Source: Edaphochlamys debaryana
Lineage: Eukaryota; Chlorophyta; Chlorophyceae; Chlamydomonadales
Length of the DNA: 64,000 nt
NCBI GenBank assembly: GCA_016858145.1
Contig: JAEHOE010000028.1
Location: 806,001 to 870,000 of the forward strand
Direction of reading: 5' to 3'
Below are positions 1 through 11,267 of the stretch, in pieces. The notes under the pieces were generated by a model. The model searched no databases. It worked only from the letters and a program-made list of their open reading frames with translations, and was not told the origin of the DNA. How positions within the stretch are numbered: the first letter of the stretch is position 1; every line of letters begins with the position of its first letter. A program made the translations under genes and the position numbers.

Positions 1-579
1 GTTGGGGACATAGCAGAGCACGGTCAAAGCCGTGGGGGCAGGCGGCCCTTTGGCCGCGGGGCCAACTACCCGCATCGCAGCACGGACGCCGACCGCTCGT
101 GAGCGCCAGCCGCGAGGGGAAGAGAAGTATCTGCTCGGTAGCTGCGGGCTAGTGCGGGCTCGAGTGGTGTAGTCGCGGCAGATGCTAATTTGCATGAGCG
201 TTGGCAGCGAGCGAGTTGAGCTGGAGAGGCCGATCAGGCGAGCATCAATGGCGCTGTCGTGGACAGACTGAGTGAGTGTGTGGCTGACGAGAGCTGGCTC
301 GAGCCAGCGGGCGTTGCTCGACGCCGTGTGTGACGTAATACCCCACGCGAAACCCCTCCGCCCCCGCCACCCAACGGCGAGGCCTAGCGGCTCGCTCAAC
401 CCTTCCCCCCTTCAGACTGAAGCACGAGTGAAGGGTCGGGCCAGAAGGTGGCTGATCGCTTACAAGAGGGCAGGCCGAGGCCCAACGCAGGCAGCCCAGC
501 CGCCATCATGCCTTCGCCGAGTACCGGTACCTTGCCGGACCACCAGCTACAGCTCACGGCACGCGATCCAACCAGACAG
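1..579. other. Intergenic / 3' flank, no gene seen
   Basis: No exon with good splice sites or a recognisable protein was found here. It is the 3' flank of the HNH gene on the minus strand. Open frames crossing it are explained by high GC content. Confidence 0.5.
460..464 (-). terminator. Candidate TGTAA polyadenylation signal of the HNH gene
   Basis: TTACA on the plus strand reads TGTAA on the minus strand, about 115 bp downstream of the HNH stop. TGTAA is the usual poly(A) signal in chlamydomonadalean algae. A 5-mer can occur by chance. Confidence 0.4.
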
Positions 580-1214
580 CTAGTACGGCATCCGGTCGGC
601 CTTCTTGGCGTTGCATGGGAAGCAGGAGACGACCATGTTGGAGGGGTGGTCGGGGCCGCCGCGGGCGACGGGGATCACGTGGTCAACGGTGGCCTGTGGG
701 GTGTGGGGGTTGGAAGGTCGGATGGGGCAGGCCAGGAAGGTCAGCCCAGGGGGGTCAGAATCGGGGAGAGGAGCACGGTGAGGCAAGGTGGGTTAGGCGG
801 GTACAAGGGGCCTCGGTGAACAACCAGGCGAGGAGCGCCGACCAGGGGTCTACCGGGGTTCTGTGCCTAGCGTGGACTGGCGCCCCTTGGAACACACACA
901 CACAAATTGACACACACGGCCTGTTGGCACCGCAGCGCCTTATCTCTCCACGCGCCCCGCTCCCCGGCCCCGGTCTGGAGGGCCTCTACACGCGCGCGTC
1001 ACTCTTCCTACGGTGAATTGGCGCCCACCTTGTAGGGTTCGTTGGGCGGGGCCGACCAGTGCACGATGCGCAGAGGCGACACGCCGCAGTAGTGGCAAGA
1101 GAGCACGCCGCGGCTGCGCTCCTGGTCGCGAAGGAAGGCGTTGCTGTTCTGCAGCCGCTGCCATCGATCCCGGTTCGCGGGCGTGTCGTTCCACTGCGAC
1201 GGGAACGGCTCCAT
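580..1214 (-). CDS. HNH endonuclease domain protein
   Basis: Two exons, 1214-1029 and 693-580, joined by a GTGGGC...CACAG intron in phase 0, give a 99-residue protein that is almost only an HNH nuclease domain. It shows a first zinc-ribbon pair at C40/C43 (SCHYCG), the core VDHVIPVARGG with D66-H67, N81 in the N position, and a second pair at C86/C89 (CFPCNAKK). Such domains cut or nick DNA using one metal ion held by the beta-beta-alpha fold; in algae and plants single-domain forms are of unknown role and several are organellar. The start is the first ATG of exon 1, and no transit peptide precedes it. A longer N-terminus from exons upstream, where a basic, Ala-rich open frame lies at about 1.4-1.9 kb, cannot be excluded. 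It is divergent from SEN54. Confidence 0.8.
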
Positions 1215-1944
1215 GGCTATTGTGGGGTCAAGAGCGTTGCGGGTAATAATAGAGGGTCACGAGACTAGGGAAGCGGAAACATGGGAGCGCAGCTTATGTA
1301 GGGTGTGATGGAGATGCGATCTCTGGCGGGGGCTCACGGGCGGATCACGGGCAGCTCAGGGGTGCTGACTATTGTGTTCGCTGCTCGGACTGAAACTGCG
1401 TCAGGAATGAGGATACCGGTATGAGTATGTGTCATCATTATAAGTGTCACAGCCGTATGTGGCTCGCGGTCGGGTACGGTTGCGTCGACCCTACGTGTGT
1501 CGCCCGATGAAGGCCCGAGAGGTCGAGGAGCGGCGCAGCAGCCAGAGCTGGCGCACTTGCCTTGCCTTACCAAAGCGAGTTCTGAGCCGGCAAGTCGCGA
1601 GGGGCCCGTCGCGAGGGGCCCGCGGGAGAACATGGATGGCGGCAGGGTTTCGGCACGTCGGTTGACCGTTGCGGCGGCACGGCGGGCACCCTCGCGGGTG
1701 CTACCCGACGCGTCTCGCACTGCAGTCCAAACTCCTACGCGTGTGAAGGGACGCATACTTCTTTGAAACGGGGCGCCCAGCGCCAAGCACTCACGTCGAT
1801 AGGCTTGCAAGAACGCAAACGATGTCGCTCTAGCAGCTGCTGTTATGGGATGCAAATAAGCTAGTTCCTTTGTCATCATATTCATAGCCGCCAGCGTTGC
1901 GCACCGACAGCCGGCATCCTTCCTTGCGACGTGCCTGCATCCCA
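1215..1944. promoter_or_regulatory. Divergent intergenic region between HNH gene and SEN54
   Basis: About 730 bp separate the divergent start codons of the HNH and SEN54 genes, so it should hold both promoters and 5' UTRs. I see no clear TATA box or motif that I can assign. Confidence 0.45.
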
Positions 1945-4912
1945 ATGCCCCTATCCGCCTCCATCTTTCGGAGGGGAGGCCCAAAGAAGGAGCTATTTGA
2001 CGTGACCAACGAGGAGGTCGACGATGCAAAGGAGCTCGATGAGAAGCTCGCGGAGCTCGACGAGCTGCTGCACGCCGACAAGATAGGGTGAATACTCAAC
2101 ACACATGCAAGCCATGTCGACCGCTGCTTGTTCGGTCATGCTGGGGGACCTGCGCCGAGCACGGATGTCCCCCGCCGACGTCCCTCGCCCCCGCTCGTGC
2201 ACTCTCGCCTGCGCAGTCGCGAGGTGTCTGCGGCTCTTTGGCGCCCCCACGTGTGCGCCGCTGAGGTGCTGAGGCACCGCAAGCAGACAGCGCGTGACAT
2301 GGGTGGGGCGGGACGGTGTGGGGGCGGGGGTCGAGTGAGGGGGCGGCGAGGGAGGGGGCACGGGAGCACTCGTGAGGTGGGGACGCTGGGAAGGTCAACC
2401 CACGTGGCACCCATAGCGTGCTGCAACGCCAAAAGGCCACCCCACCGCCACCTGTCCCTCAACACTCTTGTCTTGCCACCACTGCAGGGTTCATCCGGTG
2501 TCGCCGGGCCTACCTCCAGATCGAGGAGGCCGTGTGAGCGCCTGTGGGGGCGGGGCTGGCCAGGGGGCCCAGTGCTCCGGGGCCCCGGACGCTCGAGCAC
2601 TATCGCACTAGTGGCGTGCCTTGCGATGACTCTCACAGCGGTCCAATGGACAAAACCACGAGTCTGGAGCACTAGTCTGAAGCACTAGTCCTGGGCGGGC
2701 CTAGCGATACCTCCCGCAGCGGTCCACAAATGCGCTGGGGCACGACTAGCTGGGGCCGTAGTCCGGGGGGGAGGGAGGGCCCTTGTACCACCTCTCTTGA
2801 CGGTCCCTTCGATATGCCCACGAGGATATCCACATCAGCTTGAGCCCATGTCCTCTTATAGTATCAATCTGTATCCTGACCTGCAGCTTCCTGGTGGATC
2901 GAGGCGACCTGCTGCTGTTCATCGAAGAGTCAGCGCCGGGGGCCTCGGGGCCCGGGGGCAGGGGCGCAGGGGAGGCAGGAGGCGAGGCGGACGATGCCGG
3001 GGGCGGCGCGGGGGAGGACGGCGGCGACGGCGGCGGCGAGGGCGGCGCGCGGCGGCGGCGCGGCGGCGGGCGGCAGCGGCTGCTGTCCATCCAGGAGGCC
3101 TTTGACCTCATGGTGAGCCGCGTGCTGTGGGGCGCATGCTGTGCAATGCGTGCTGTGCGATGCGTGCTGTGCAGAGCGTGCTGTTCCAGGGCATGATGCG
3201 CGCAGCTGCGGCTGACCTCACGCGGGGCGCGTGCTGTGGGGCGTTTGCTGCCCTGGCGCCAGTCCCCACAAGCCCCGGACAGCAGGGCGATGCCCGCCCC
3301 CCTGGTCCCACCCGCACCCCCTCGGTCCGCCCCCCTTGCCACCCCTACCCTTGCCCAACTGCCCCCCCACCCTCTCCCTCTTCCGCCCCCCCCAGATGTC
3401 CGTGGGTGTGCCCCTGGAGCGCTTCCTGCTCTTCTCCGCGCTCTCCCGCAGCGGCTACTTGGTGCAGCGGCACCCCTCGCGCTGGCTGCTGGAGCGGGGG
3501 GAGGAGCCGGGGCAGGTGGGGAGGTGTCGTTGTGGGGGGCCTGAGGGGGGAAGGCTAAGTGGGGGATATGGTCCGCGGACACGGGGAGGGATGGGGTGGT
3601 GTCATTTGGGGCGTGGGCTGAGGCCTTGAGGGGGAGGGGAGCGAGGTGGGGGATTAGGGGGAAGAGGTAGGGGGTGGAGGGGGCTGGTACCGGTCAGGCC
3701 ATGTTGGCGTCGAGGTGATGGTGCTGGCGTGGACGGGTGAGGAGGCGGGAGTGGGGCTGGCTTCGTGGAGAATGTTGAGGGAGCCAAAAGGGTAGGATAG
3801 GGCAGCCCGGGTGGGGACACGAGAGTTGAGCGGGAAGAGATTGTGTTGGTGTCGAGGTGCTGGCGCTGGCGTGAACGTGGCGGCCCCTGGTCTGATCGCA
3901 GGTGTGGGGCGGCGGCGCATGGGCTCAGTGCTACGGCCTGGCGGTGCCCGTGCCCGGAGCGGCGCCGCCGCAGCCCATGCAGCAGCAGCTGGCGGCGCGG
4001 GCCGCCGCCGCGGCGCCGTCAGCGGCAGCGGCAGTGGCATCGCCGGCGGCGGCTCCCATGGATCTGGACGGCCCGGCGGAGCCCAGGCCGGCGTCAACGG
4101 CGGCGGCGGCAGGGGCAGCGGCGGCGGCGCCGGGCGTCGGCACCTCGTCCTCAGCCCCGGCGGCAGGGCCGGCGGCGGCGGCGGCGGCGGCGGGAGGGGC
4201 CAGGTCGCGCGGGTGGTGGCGCGCGGCTGACTCCACGCACCCCCACCTGGCGGGGGTGGACGACAACTGGTTCGAGGACCTGCCACCGTGAGGGGGGCCG
4301 CGGGGAAGGCATGGCGGGAATGGGCGCGCCGCTTGCTCCTCATAACCCCGTCCCAAGCTCCCAACGGTGGCACGCAGCTCGCCCCGGCGCCCTCCGCGCC
4401 CCTAGCCCGCATGCCTAGGCCTGACTCCTGCCGTCATCCTTGCGTTCTGCGCATCATGGCATGACGAGGTTCCCGTGCTTGCCCCGGCATCCCGCAGGGC
4501 GGTGGTGGACGAACGTATCGCCACGGCCCTCCGCGCCGTCTGCCCCAACCTCCAGCCCCTGCCCAGCGTGCGGTCAGCCCTCGCGTCGGCGGCCGCCGAG
4601 GCAGGGGCCGGCGGCGGCGGCGGTTGGGCGCTGGCGGCGCCGGGGCCCAGCGCGCACCTCGTGTACGACGTGTACAAGCCGGGTTCGTACGTGAGCCGCA
4701 ACAAGGGGCACTTTCCTGCCGTACAAACGCACGTGGCGATCTCGAGCGATGCGCCGCCGGGGCTGGCGGAGCTCCGGGCCGCGGACGCTCAGGCGGCGGC
4801 GGCGGCGGGGGCCGAGGGGGGGGTCCCGGCGGGGGTGTCTTGGGCAGCGGTGCTGAATGGGGACATTGCTTTTTACACGATGGGCGAGGCGGAGCTGCTG
4901 AGCCTCATCTAG
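1945..4912 (+). CDS. SEN54: tRNA-splicing endonuclease subunit Sen54
   Basis: Seven exons (1945-2087, 2217-2302, 2488-2533, 2887-3112, 3396-3515, 3902-4287, 4498-4912) join without a frame break to 473 residues. Sen54 is a structural subunit of the SEN complex that excises introns from nuclear pre-tRNAs. The N-terminal Sen54 domain shows ALWRPHV, a RDMG step, YLQIEEAVFLVDRGDLLLF, then LLSIQEAFDLM and FLLFSALSRSGYLVQRH, matching the EEA-L-E-G and LSIQEA-YQVF-LKRLGY-V-R pattern of the family. The C-terminal nuclease-fold domain has LVYDVYKPGSYVSR, and the ending VLNGDIAFYTMGEAEL matches the F-V-D-G-I-FY ending of human TSEN54. Between them lies a long Ala/Gly linker (exon 6), and a Gly/Ala/Arg-rich insertion interrupts the N-domain in exon 4. 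The ATG at 1945 is the first in frame. The first exon is acidic and helical. Confidence 0.9.
2618..2726. repeat. Two diverged direct repeats in SEN54 intron 3
   Basis: A stretch of about 27 bp ending CAGCGGTCCA at 2618-2645 recurs at 2700-2726 with several mismatches; short CACTAGT repeats lie between. No function is evident. Confidence 0.5.
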
Positions 4913-5417
4913 CCGATACCGGTGAGGCGAAGGAGGATATCGTCGGATGCTTGGCCCAGGCGCACCTGCGGGCAGGGAACTCCGCGCTTTGGAGGGCGAG
5001 AGAGGCAAGCAAAGCGGCGGACAATGTGTACCGTGCTGTGTGCGGGAGCGGCTGAGTAAGAAGGTGGTGAAGGAGGTGGGGTTGACTGTGGCCGAGGGTG
5101 AGGCTGTGGGCCCTCGCAGGCTGCAGGGGGCGGAGGGGGCTCGGAAGGTTCGGCGCAGGTATCGCACACGCTTGCTCGGACAGGCTGTCAATATCCTCCG
5201 CGCTCAAACACAAGTCATCAGCTTCTTCACATTGTCACCATCGCTGTGCGTTTTCATACTCCAGCCGCTCACGACTAACGCCTGCAAATCGCACGTCGAT
5301 CCCTCGGGCCCAGCCGCAGCTGCCAACGCTACCCTTACACTGTTTTTCGTTGTCCCCTACTGTTCATCAGGGCACCCAGCGACCTAGATTACCCTCAGCC
5401 GACCCGGGCCCGCCGCA
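4913..5417. other. Intergenic region between SEN54 and GET3
   Basis: Holds the SEN54 3' UTR and the GET3 promoter/5' UTR, both on the plus strand. I see no additional exon and no TGTAA signal. Confidence 0.5.
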
Positions 5418-8400
5418 ATGGCGGACGATGCGCCCGAGCCATCGCTGCAGAACGTGCTAGACCAGAAGGAGCTAAAGTGGATCTTCGTGGGCGGTAAAGG
5501 AGGCGTGGGCAAGACCACCACCTCATCCAGTCTTGCGGTCGCGCTCGCTGAGCGGGGCGACCGCGACAAGGTGCTCATCATCTCTACAGACCCGGCCCAC
5601 AACCTATCCGATGCTTTCCGCCAAAAGTTCACAAAGACTCCCACGCTGGTGAACGGCTTCACCAACCTGTTCGCCATGGTGGGATAGGAGCCTGGCGCGC
5701 GCCTAGGGGGAGGGGAAGAGGGGGGGGGCGGGGGGGGGAGAAGCGGAGGACGGAGGATGGCGCGGAGGCGGAAGGAGTGCTGGAGAGCTGCAACGAGGCC
5801 CCAGACACGCAGACCCGGCCAATCAACGGCGTCCCGAAGGAGACCGGGACGGGGTTCAGAGGCTATGGGTGTGTATGTGGCAAACCCCGTGAGAGGCCAC
5901 CCGGCCACAAAGGGAAGCTTCGCCCGCCACCACCATTACCACCACCACCCACTCCCCCCGTTCACCCGTCCCCAACTTCCCCAACTCCCTCGACTCCCAA
6001 CCGCCACGACCCTCAACTCCCAACCGCCAACTCCTAACCGCAGGAGGTGGACCCCACGCCCGACCTGGGAGACATGGAGCAGCTGGAGTGGGCGCAGGAC
6101 TCGTTCCTCACGGAGCTGGCCGGGTCCATCCCCGGTATCGATGAGGCCATGTCCTTCGCCGAGGTCATGAAGCAGGTACGACACCGTTACTAATGGGCGA
6201 CGGTTGGCCGTTGGGCGGTGGGGGTGGTTGGGCGGTTGGGTGGTCAGGGGCGGCGGGCAAGCTGGGGAGCTTGTAGCCGACTCTCACTCTACCCGCTCCT
6301 CCCCCCTATCTCTCCTCCCCCCTTACCTTACCTCCCCCCCTGACAGGTCCAGACAATGGACTACAACACCATCGTGTTCGACACCGCCCCCACGGGCCAC
6401 ACGCTGCGGCTGCTCAACTTCCCGACCATCCTGGAGAAGGGGCTGTCCAAGCTCATGGCGCTCAAGGGGGCCATGGGGGGCATGATGGGACAGGTGCGGG
6501 AAGCTGGGTGGAAGCTGGGGGGAGGCTGGGGGGAGGCTGCGGGGAAGCTGGGGGGAAGCTGGGGGGATGGGCCGGGGGGTGAGGGTGGTGGGGTGCCCGC
6601 GCTTGGAGTGTGTAGGACACGGATGGCTGGGAGCCTGTTGGCTGCTCGGCACGTTCTCCCTGGCCTCCCTTCCAAGTCTCCACCGACACAGCATTACCTT
6701 GCGCCCCTCTCCGCCCTTGGATGCTGTTCTCTACCCTCTCCCTCCCCCCCAGATGACCCGTATGATGGGCATGGGAGCCGAGGGGGCCGACAATCTGCCT
6801 GACCAGCTGTTGGGCAAGGTGGAGGGCATGCTGGAGGTGGTGCGCAAGGTGGGGGGTGGGGGGGGAGGGGGGGAGGGGGGAGGGGGAGAGCGTGTGTGTT
6901 TTGGCGGCACGGGTGAGGGCATGCTGGAAGTGGTGCGCAAGGTTGGGGGGGGGGGGAGGGGAGAGGCGGAGATCGTGCGTACTTGGGTTGGGAGGCGTCT
7001 GGAGCCGGCACCTGAGGATGCGAAGCTCTTGAGCGGCTTGTGACCCATCCGTGACCGCCAAACCGAGCACCCCGTGGCGTTGCGGCTTCATTGCACCAGC
7101 TATGCACCATGTTGTCAGGTCTGGCGTTACTCACAAGAGTACAGGCACTGACACAGGAACACGCGTGCTGGTGGGGAGAATGACTTGAGCTGAGCTCTCT
7201 CCCCCCCTCTCGCCCCCCCCCTCTCGCCCTCCCGTCTCCCCACTCCTCTCCTCGTCAAAGATCCTCCTCCTCTCCCCCTCCCTCCCTGCCCCCCCAGGTC
7301 TCTGCCCAGTTCAAGGACCCCCTGCTGACCACCTTTGTGGCGGTCTGCATCCCAGAGTTCCTGTCCCTCTACGAGACCGAGCGCCTGGTGCAGGTGGGGC
7401 GGGCGTGTGTGAAGGGCGTGTGTGTGTGTGGGGGGGGGGGGTAGGCTAGGTTTGGACCGTCGGTTGGGTGGGTTGGGTCTGGTCTGGGTCTGGGTCTGGG
7501 TGAGGGTGAGGGTCGTGGGGGGGGGGGGCATGCCCGGCATGGCCTTACCAGCTGGGGCTGGGGGCGGGTTGCGTGAGCGCTGGATAAATGAGTGGGCATG
7601 CGTCGATGAGGTCTTGCTAGGGGACCCCCATATCCCTTCCCGAGTTCTTGTGTGGTGCTGCGCTCGGAGCTGCGCCGGGGGTGGCAGAGCGCCTAGCTCC
7701 CACCTTCCTTCCCCTCAACCCCCTCTCCCTGCCACCTCCCGCTCCCCCCGCCCTCTCAGGAGCTGGCCAAGTTCGAGATCGACTGCCGTAACATCGTGAT
7801 CAACCAGGTTATCTTCCCGGAGTCAGGTGCGGTACAGAAATGTGGACGTGTCTAGCTATTGTGGGAAAGGTGGCACTGGGAACGGTGCGGCGGGCATGTG
7901 GGGCATGCCCGGGCAAAGGGCGTGGGCCGAGGGTGCCTCTCACTGCACCCCAAACTGTGCGTGTGGTTCAGCCTCCTCGTCATACCGACTCCTTCCTTCC
8001 CCATGCTCGTGCACCTCCAAGCTCCTGGACGCCCGTGTGCCCACGCACGTCCTGCAGTACACACCCGTTCCTTATTCGCTACCCCCTCCTCCCACCCCCT
8101 CCTCCCACCCCCTCCTCCCACCCCTCCTCCCACCCCTTCCTCCCACCCCCCTCCCCTTCGCAGTGGGCGCCTCCAAGCTGCTGGACGCCCGTGTGCGCAT
8201 GCAGAGCAAGTACCTGGACCAGTTCTACGAGCTGTACGAGGACTTCCACATCCTCAAGCTGCCGCTGCTGGAGGAGGAGGTGCGCGGGCCGGAGGCGCTG
8301 AGGGCCTTCGCCGTCAACCTGCTGCAGGTGGGGCGGGGGAGGGAGGAGGGTGGGGGGAGTGAGTGGAGGGTGGGGAGAGGGGACGGGGAGGGGAGGAAGG

Positions 8401-8896
8401 GATGGGAGGGGGAAGGGAATGCGAGCGGGGAGGGGGACAGTGGATGGGCTCATGTTTGCTAGGGGAGGTGCTTGGGGAGGGGCACTTGGGGGCGCTGGCG
8501 GCAACCGTGCATGGATGGGAAGGGAGTGGCAGGGCGGGCGGTTGGTGGCAGGGGGAAGCAGTCTTAAGGGGGAAGAGGGAGAGTGGAGGGGACAGGCGCG
8601 GGGTCCCCGGGGCTGGTGGGGCCGTTTGCACATCTCCACGTCCCTCCGCAGCCCTGTCCTGCCTCCCCTTCCGCCCCCTTCCGCCCCCTTCCGCCCATGC
8701 CCACCGACACGCCCCATCGCTTCCCCTCCCGCCCCGCTTCCCTCCCCGACCCCTCTTCTGCCCCCAGCCCTACGTCCCGCCGCCCGCGCTGCCCGCCCCC
8801 GGCACCAGCGGGCGGGAGGCGGTGCTGGAGGCGGAGGTGGCGGAGCTCCGAAAGAAGGTGGCGGAGCTGGAGGGACAGCTACTGGCGAAGAAGTAA
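5418..8896 (+). CDS. GET3: GET3/ArsA-type ATPase (tail-anchored protein targeting factor)
   Basis: Eight exons (5418-5678, 6044-6175, 6347-6493, 6753-6848, 7298-7393, 7760-7826, 8164-8327, 8768-8896) give 363 residues with all phases consistent. GET3/TRC40 is a cytosolic ATPase dimer that captures tail-anchored proteins and hands them to ER or organelle receptors. Visible motifs are the deviant Walker [11 protein letters not shown] (25-34), switch [11 protein letters not shown] with catalytic D58, switch [12 protein letters not shown] (143-152), a Met/Gly-rich hydrophobic segment ([15 protein letters not shown]) suited to binding transmembrane helices, and the [13 protein letters not shown] block. 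The zinc-binding CxxC that bridges dimers in animal and fungal GET3 is replaced by SKLL just before [13 protein letters not shown]. The protein ends with an extra heptad-like coiled coil ([18 protein letters not shown]). Chlamydomonas has two ArsA homologues; the missing CxxC suggests this is the one linked to chloroplast outer-membrane targeting, but I cannot test that. Confidence 0.95.
6819..6950 (+). repeat. Duplication of GET3 exon 4 end and its donor inside intron 4
   Basis: Exon 4's last bases plus donor (6819-6856, GAGGGCATGCTGGAGGTGG onward) are repeated almost exactly at 6911-6950 in the following intron, including a second usable donor (GTTGGG). See findings. Confidence 0.75.
8012..8050 (+). 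repeat. Partial copy of GET3 exon 7 start inside intron 6
   Basis: The stretch CACCTCCAAGCTCCTGGACG and the bases after it nearly duplicate the beginning of exon 7 (8166-8203), about 155 bp upstream of the real exon. A possible acceptor is not obvious before the copy. Confidence 0.7.
8085..8163 (+). repeat. Pyrimidine tandem repeat (CCACCCCCTCCT)n before GET3 exon 7
   Basis: A C-rich 12-bp-type repeat runs directly into the TTCGCAG acceptor of exon 7 and forms an unusually long polypyrimidine tract; the opposite strand is G-rich and could form quadruplexes. Confidence 0.7.
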
Positions 8897-10065
8897 GGTG
8901 GCTTGGGACGCGGGCCCCTGCCTGCCTGCCTGGACGGCTGGCCGTCTGCAGCGGACCCTCCTAGGTGGAGCCATCCTGGCGATGCAAGGTGCTGTGAGCT
9001 TGGGGCCCCTGGCGGCCTGCCCCTTGAGGCCTGCCTCTGGGGCCTTCGGGGAGGCCGCCAGGCGTTGGGAGTTATCGCAGCAAGAAGAAAGTTGGGGTGC
9101 CTTGTGCTCAGTGCGCAGATTGATCACACACCGGCGGATTCGCGTCGCTGCCGGGCTTCGATGCTGGCTGGGCCAGTAGCCATGTACTGGTAGGCTTGGC
9201 GTGGCGTGGCGTGGGCTGAAGAGCAGTATCGGCGCGATGGAGTGGGTTTCCAAGCAAGCGAAAGAGCGGGGTGTGGGTGGGTGGGGGTGGCACAGGCCGT
9301 CCGACCGCACTGTGCGGTAATGCGGGGGGAAGCAGGGGTGGAGCGGGGTGGAAGCGCGTTGGCACGCGGCAGACCCGCGCACTGTGCGCGGAGCAGGACG
9401 GAAAGTGGCAGAGTTGACGTCCTTGACGAGTTTGGGCCAAGGGTCGCGTGCCGAGAACGAGGAGGGGAAGAACAGCATGGCCGCCGCGCACCCGTGGCGT
9501 TTCCCTGTCGGTAACTCCTTCGTAGAAGGCACTGCTGCTGTCACACAGCCCACCGCGAGGGTGCCGCCGCGAGAGGCCATTTCGCGCGACAGCTGCACCC
9601 GACAGCTCCGCAGCTACAAGCCCCAGCCAGTTTCCAGGCACTGTATGCTTCTGCTCTACAGATATCAGAATTAACGGCACACCGGGCGGCTTCTCTGCCG
9701 GTCGGCAGCTCATCATCGCGCGGGCTAGCGGTCTGCCTAGTAGCCTAGTAGCTCTATAGAATTGTACTCATCAATGCGTGTCGTGTTGTGCGACGAACTT
9801 CCGACCCGACCCGCAGGCCGCAGTGCTGCCGACCTCAATCACCTCATCACTTCATCCCCCTCCCGGCCTTCCCCAGTTGCCAGTTCCCCTCATCGGATGG
9901 GCTCATCCCCCGCCCCGTCCATTTCACCTGCCCCACGCGCACTTACACCCCAGTATGCCATGGCATGCCTCGATGGTGGAGGCCATATGAACGGCCACAA
10001 GATCCGTCCGGTCTAGTCTGCCACTCTGTACACCCGCGCGGCTGTGCCCTCCCATGCCCTCTTGC
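8897..10065. other. 3' flank of GET3, no gene seen
   Basis: No exon with recognisable protein or good splice pairing. GET3 and the papain-like gene are convergent, so 3' UTRs may extend here. Confidence 0.45.
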
Positions 10066-10560
10066 CCGCAGCTGCCCACGCAGCCGCACCACCTGACCGC
10101 CTACCTCCTTGACCTCCTCTCAGCTCTCGCCCGACGGAGGCAGAGCGCTGATGCGTGCGGTGGCGGGTGGGCTGCTCCTATCAGTCCTGTGGGCCCCCGG
10201 GCCGCACAAGGTCATGCATGTGCCCGCCCCGTTAGTTGAGATCTGCGATACAGGGGTCGGTCACGTGCCGTACTAGGCGCTCGATGGCCAGACCGGGGCC
10301 GCGTGGCGTGCGGCAGGCGGGAGCCGGGGATGCGGGACTCTGCAGAAGCACACACTAGGCTTGCTAACACACAGTCAGCACACACCAAGGTCTGGGTAAG
10401 AACACCTGCCGTCTGCCGCTCACCCAAAACGTTTGCCGCGCCCCCTTGCCCCCTGCGCCTGCTATCGCGGGCGGTCCACATCCCGCCCTTCACCGGGCCG
10501 CAGGCTGCTCCCTACCGCAAATCTCCCCTTGGGCCTTGGGGGTGGGTGGGTCCCCTCGGT
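10066..10560 (+). repeat. Dispersed copy of an exonuclease exon plus intron flank
   Basis: After a CCCGCAG acceptor-like site, 10070-10165 resembles exon 13 of the 3'-5' exonuclease gene (30393-30273, minus strand): it keeps TAYLLDLLS-type coding and GCGCTGATGCGTG, but the frame is broken by an insertion in the SPDG part. Similarity continues into intron-like sequence and is shared with a second copy at 19345-20060, including the CAGGCTGCTCCC block at about 10500. It is a DNA-level, intron-containing duplication, not a retrocopy. Confidence 0.65.
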
Positions 10561-11267
10561 GGGCTCAGCGGGCTGAGTGTTGGGTGCTCGAGGGCCTTGC
10601 AGCAAGCAAGGGACCAAAGGTGTCGAGGTGCGCATGACGGCACAAGCTAGCTAGCTGCCTGGGGCACGTGCCGGCGGCTTGGGCAGGACGACTTGGGACT
10701 GGCGAGCAGGCAAGAGCGCAAGACGAGGGCTCGAGGGACAGGGCTCGAGGGCCGGGGGATGTCACGCTTGGGTGGTAGCGCGTAGGTCTCTGGTCTGTTA
10801 CAAGCTACCTACCTGTGGCGACATAAACAACAGAACTTGCCGGCCTTCGCTTCAACACCTCTCAGCGTCGTCAACGTCGCCACAACCAGAGCTTGCAGCC
10901 ACAAAATAAACGTGCCTGGCAGACCCTCACATTTTACGGTGATAGATATGCCCTCCACGGAATCTACTCTCGCTCAACAGCATCAGCACCTAGATGGGGC
11001 CCGGACTCTCCCGGCTCTACTAAAGACGGCACACTCCAGACCACTGACTGGCCTAGACAGACAACTCATGGGCGCAATCCCCACATGATCAATGGCTCCC
11101 CGACATTGCAGGGAGCGATGACACTCTACATAGTAATGCACTACGGGCTGTCTCACATCGCAGGGAGATAGACGCACGGCCCTCCATCCCACGCACGCAC
11201 TCAGTAACTCCCCCTTATTGTACGGAGCACGCACAGCTGCGCCGGTGCGTGATGGAAGACTTCAGAT
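10561..11267. other. 3' flank of the papain-like gene, no gene seen
   Basis: No supported exon. A TTACA (minus TGTAA) near 10799 is a weak candidate poly(A) signal for the minus-strand papain-like gene, about 470 bp past its stop. Confidence 0.35.

Noticed and set aside
1334..2029. 231-codon minus-strand frame upstream of the HNH gene as a transit-peptide exon
   Set aside because: Possible, but overlaps SEN54 exon 1 and lacks a phase-compatible donor/acceptor that I can defend.
8085..8163. CRISPR-like array
   Set aside because: Simple pyrimidine repeat without unique spacers in a eukaryotic intron.
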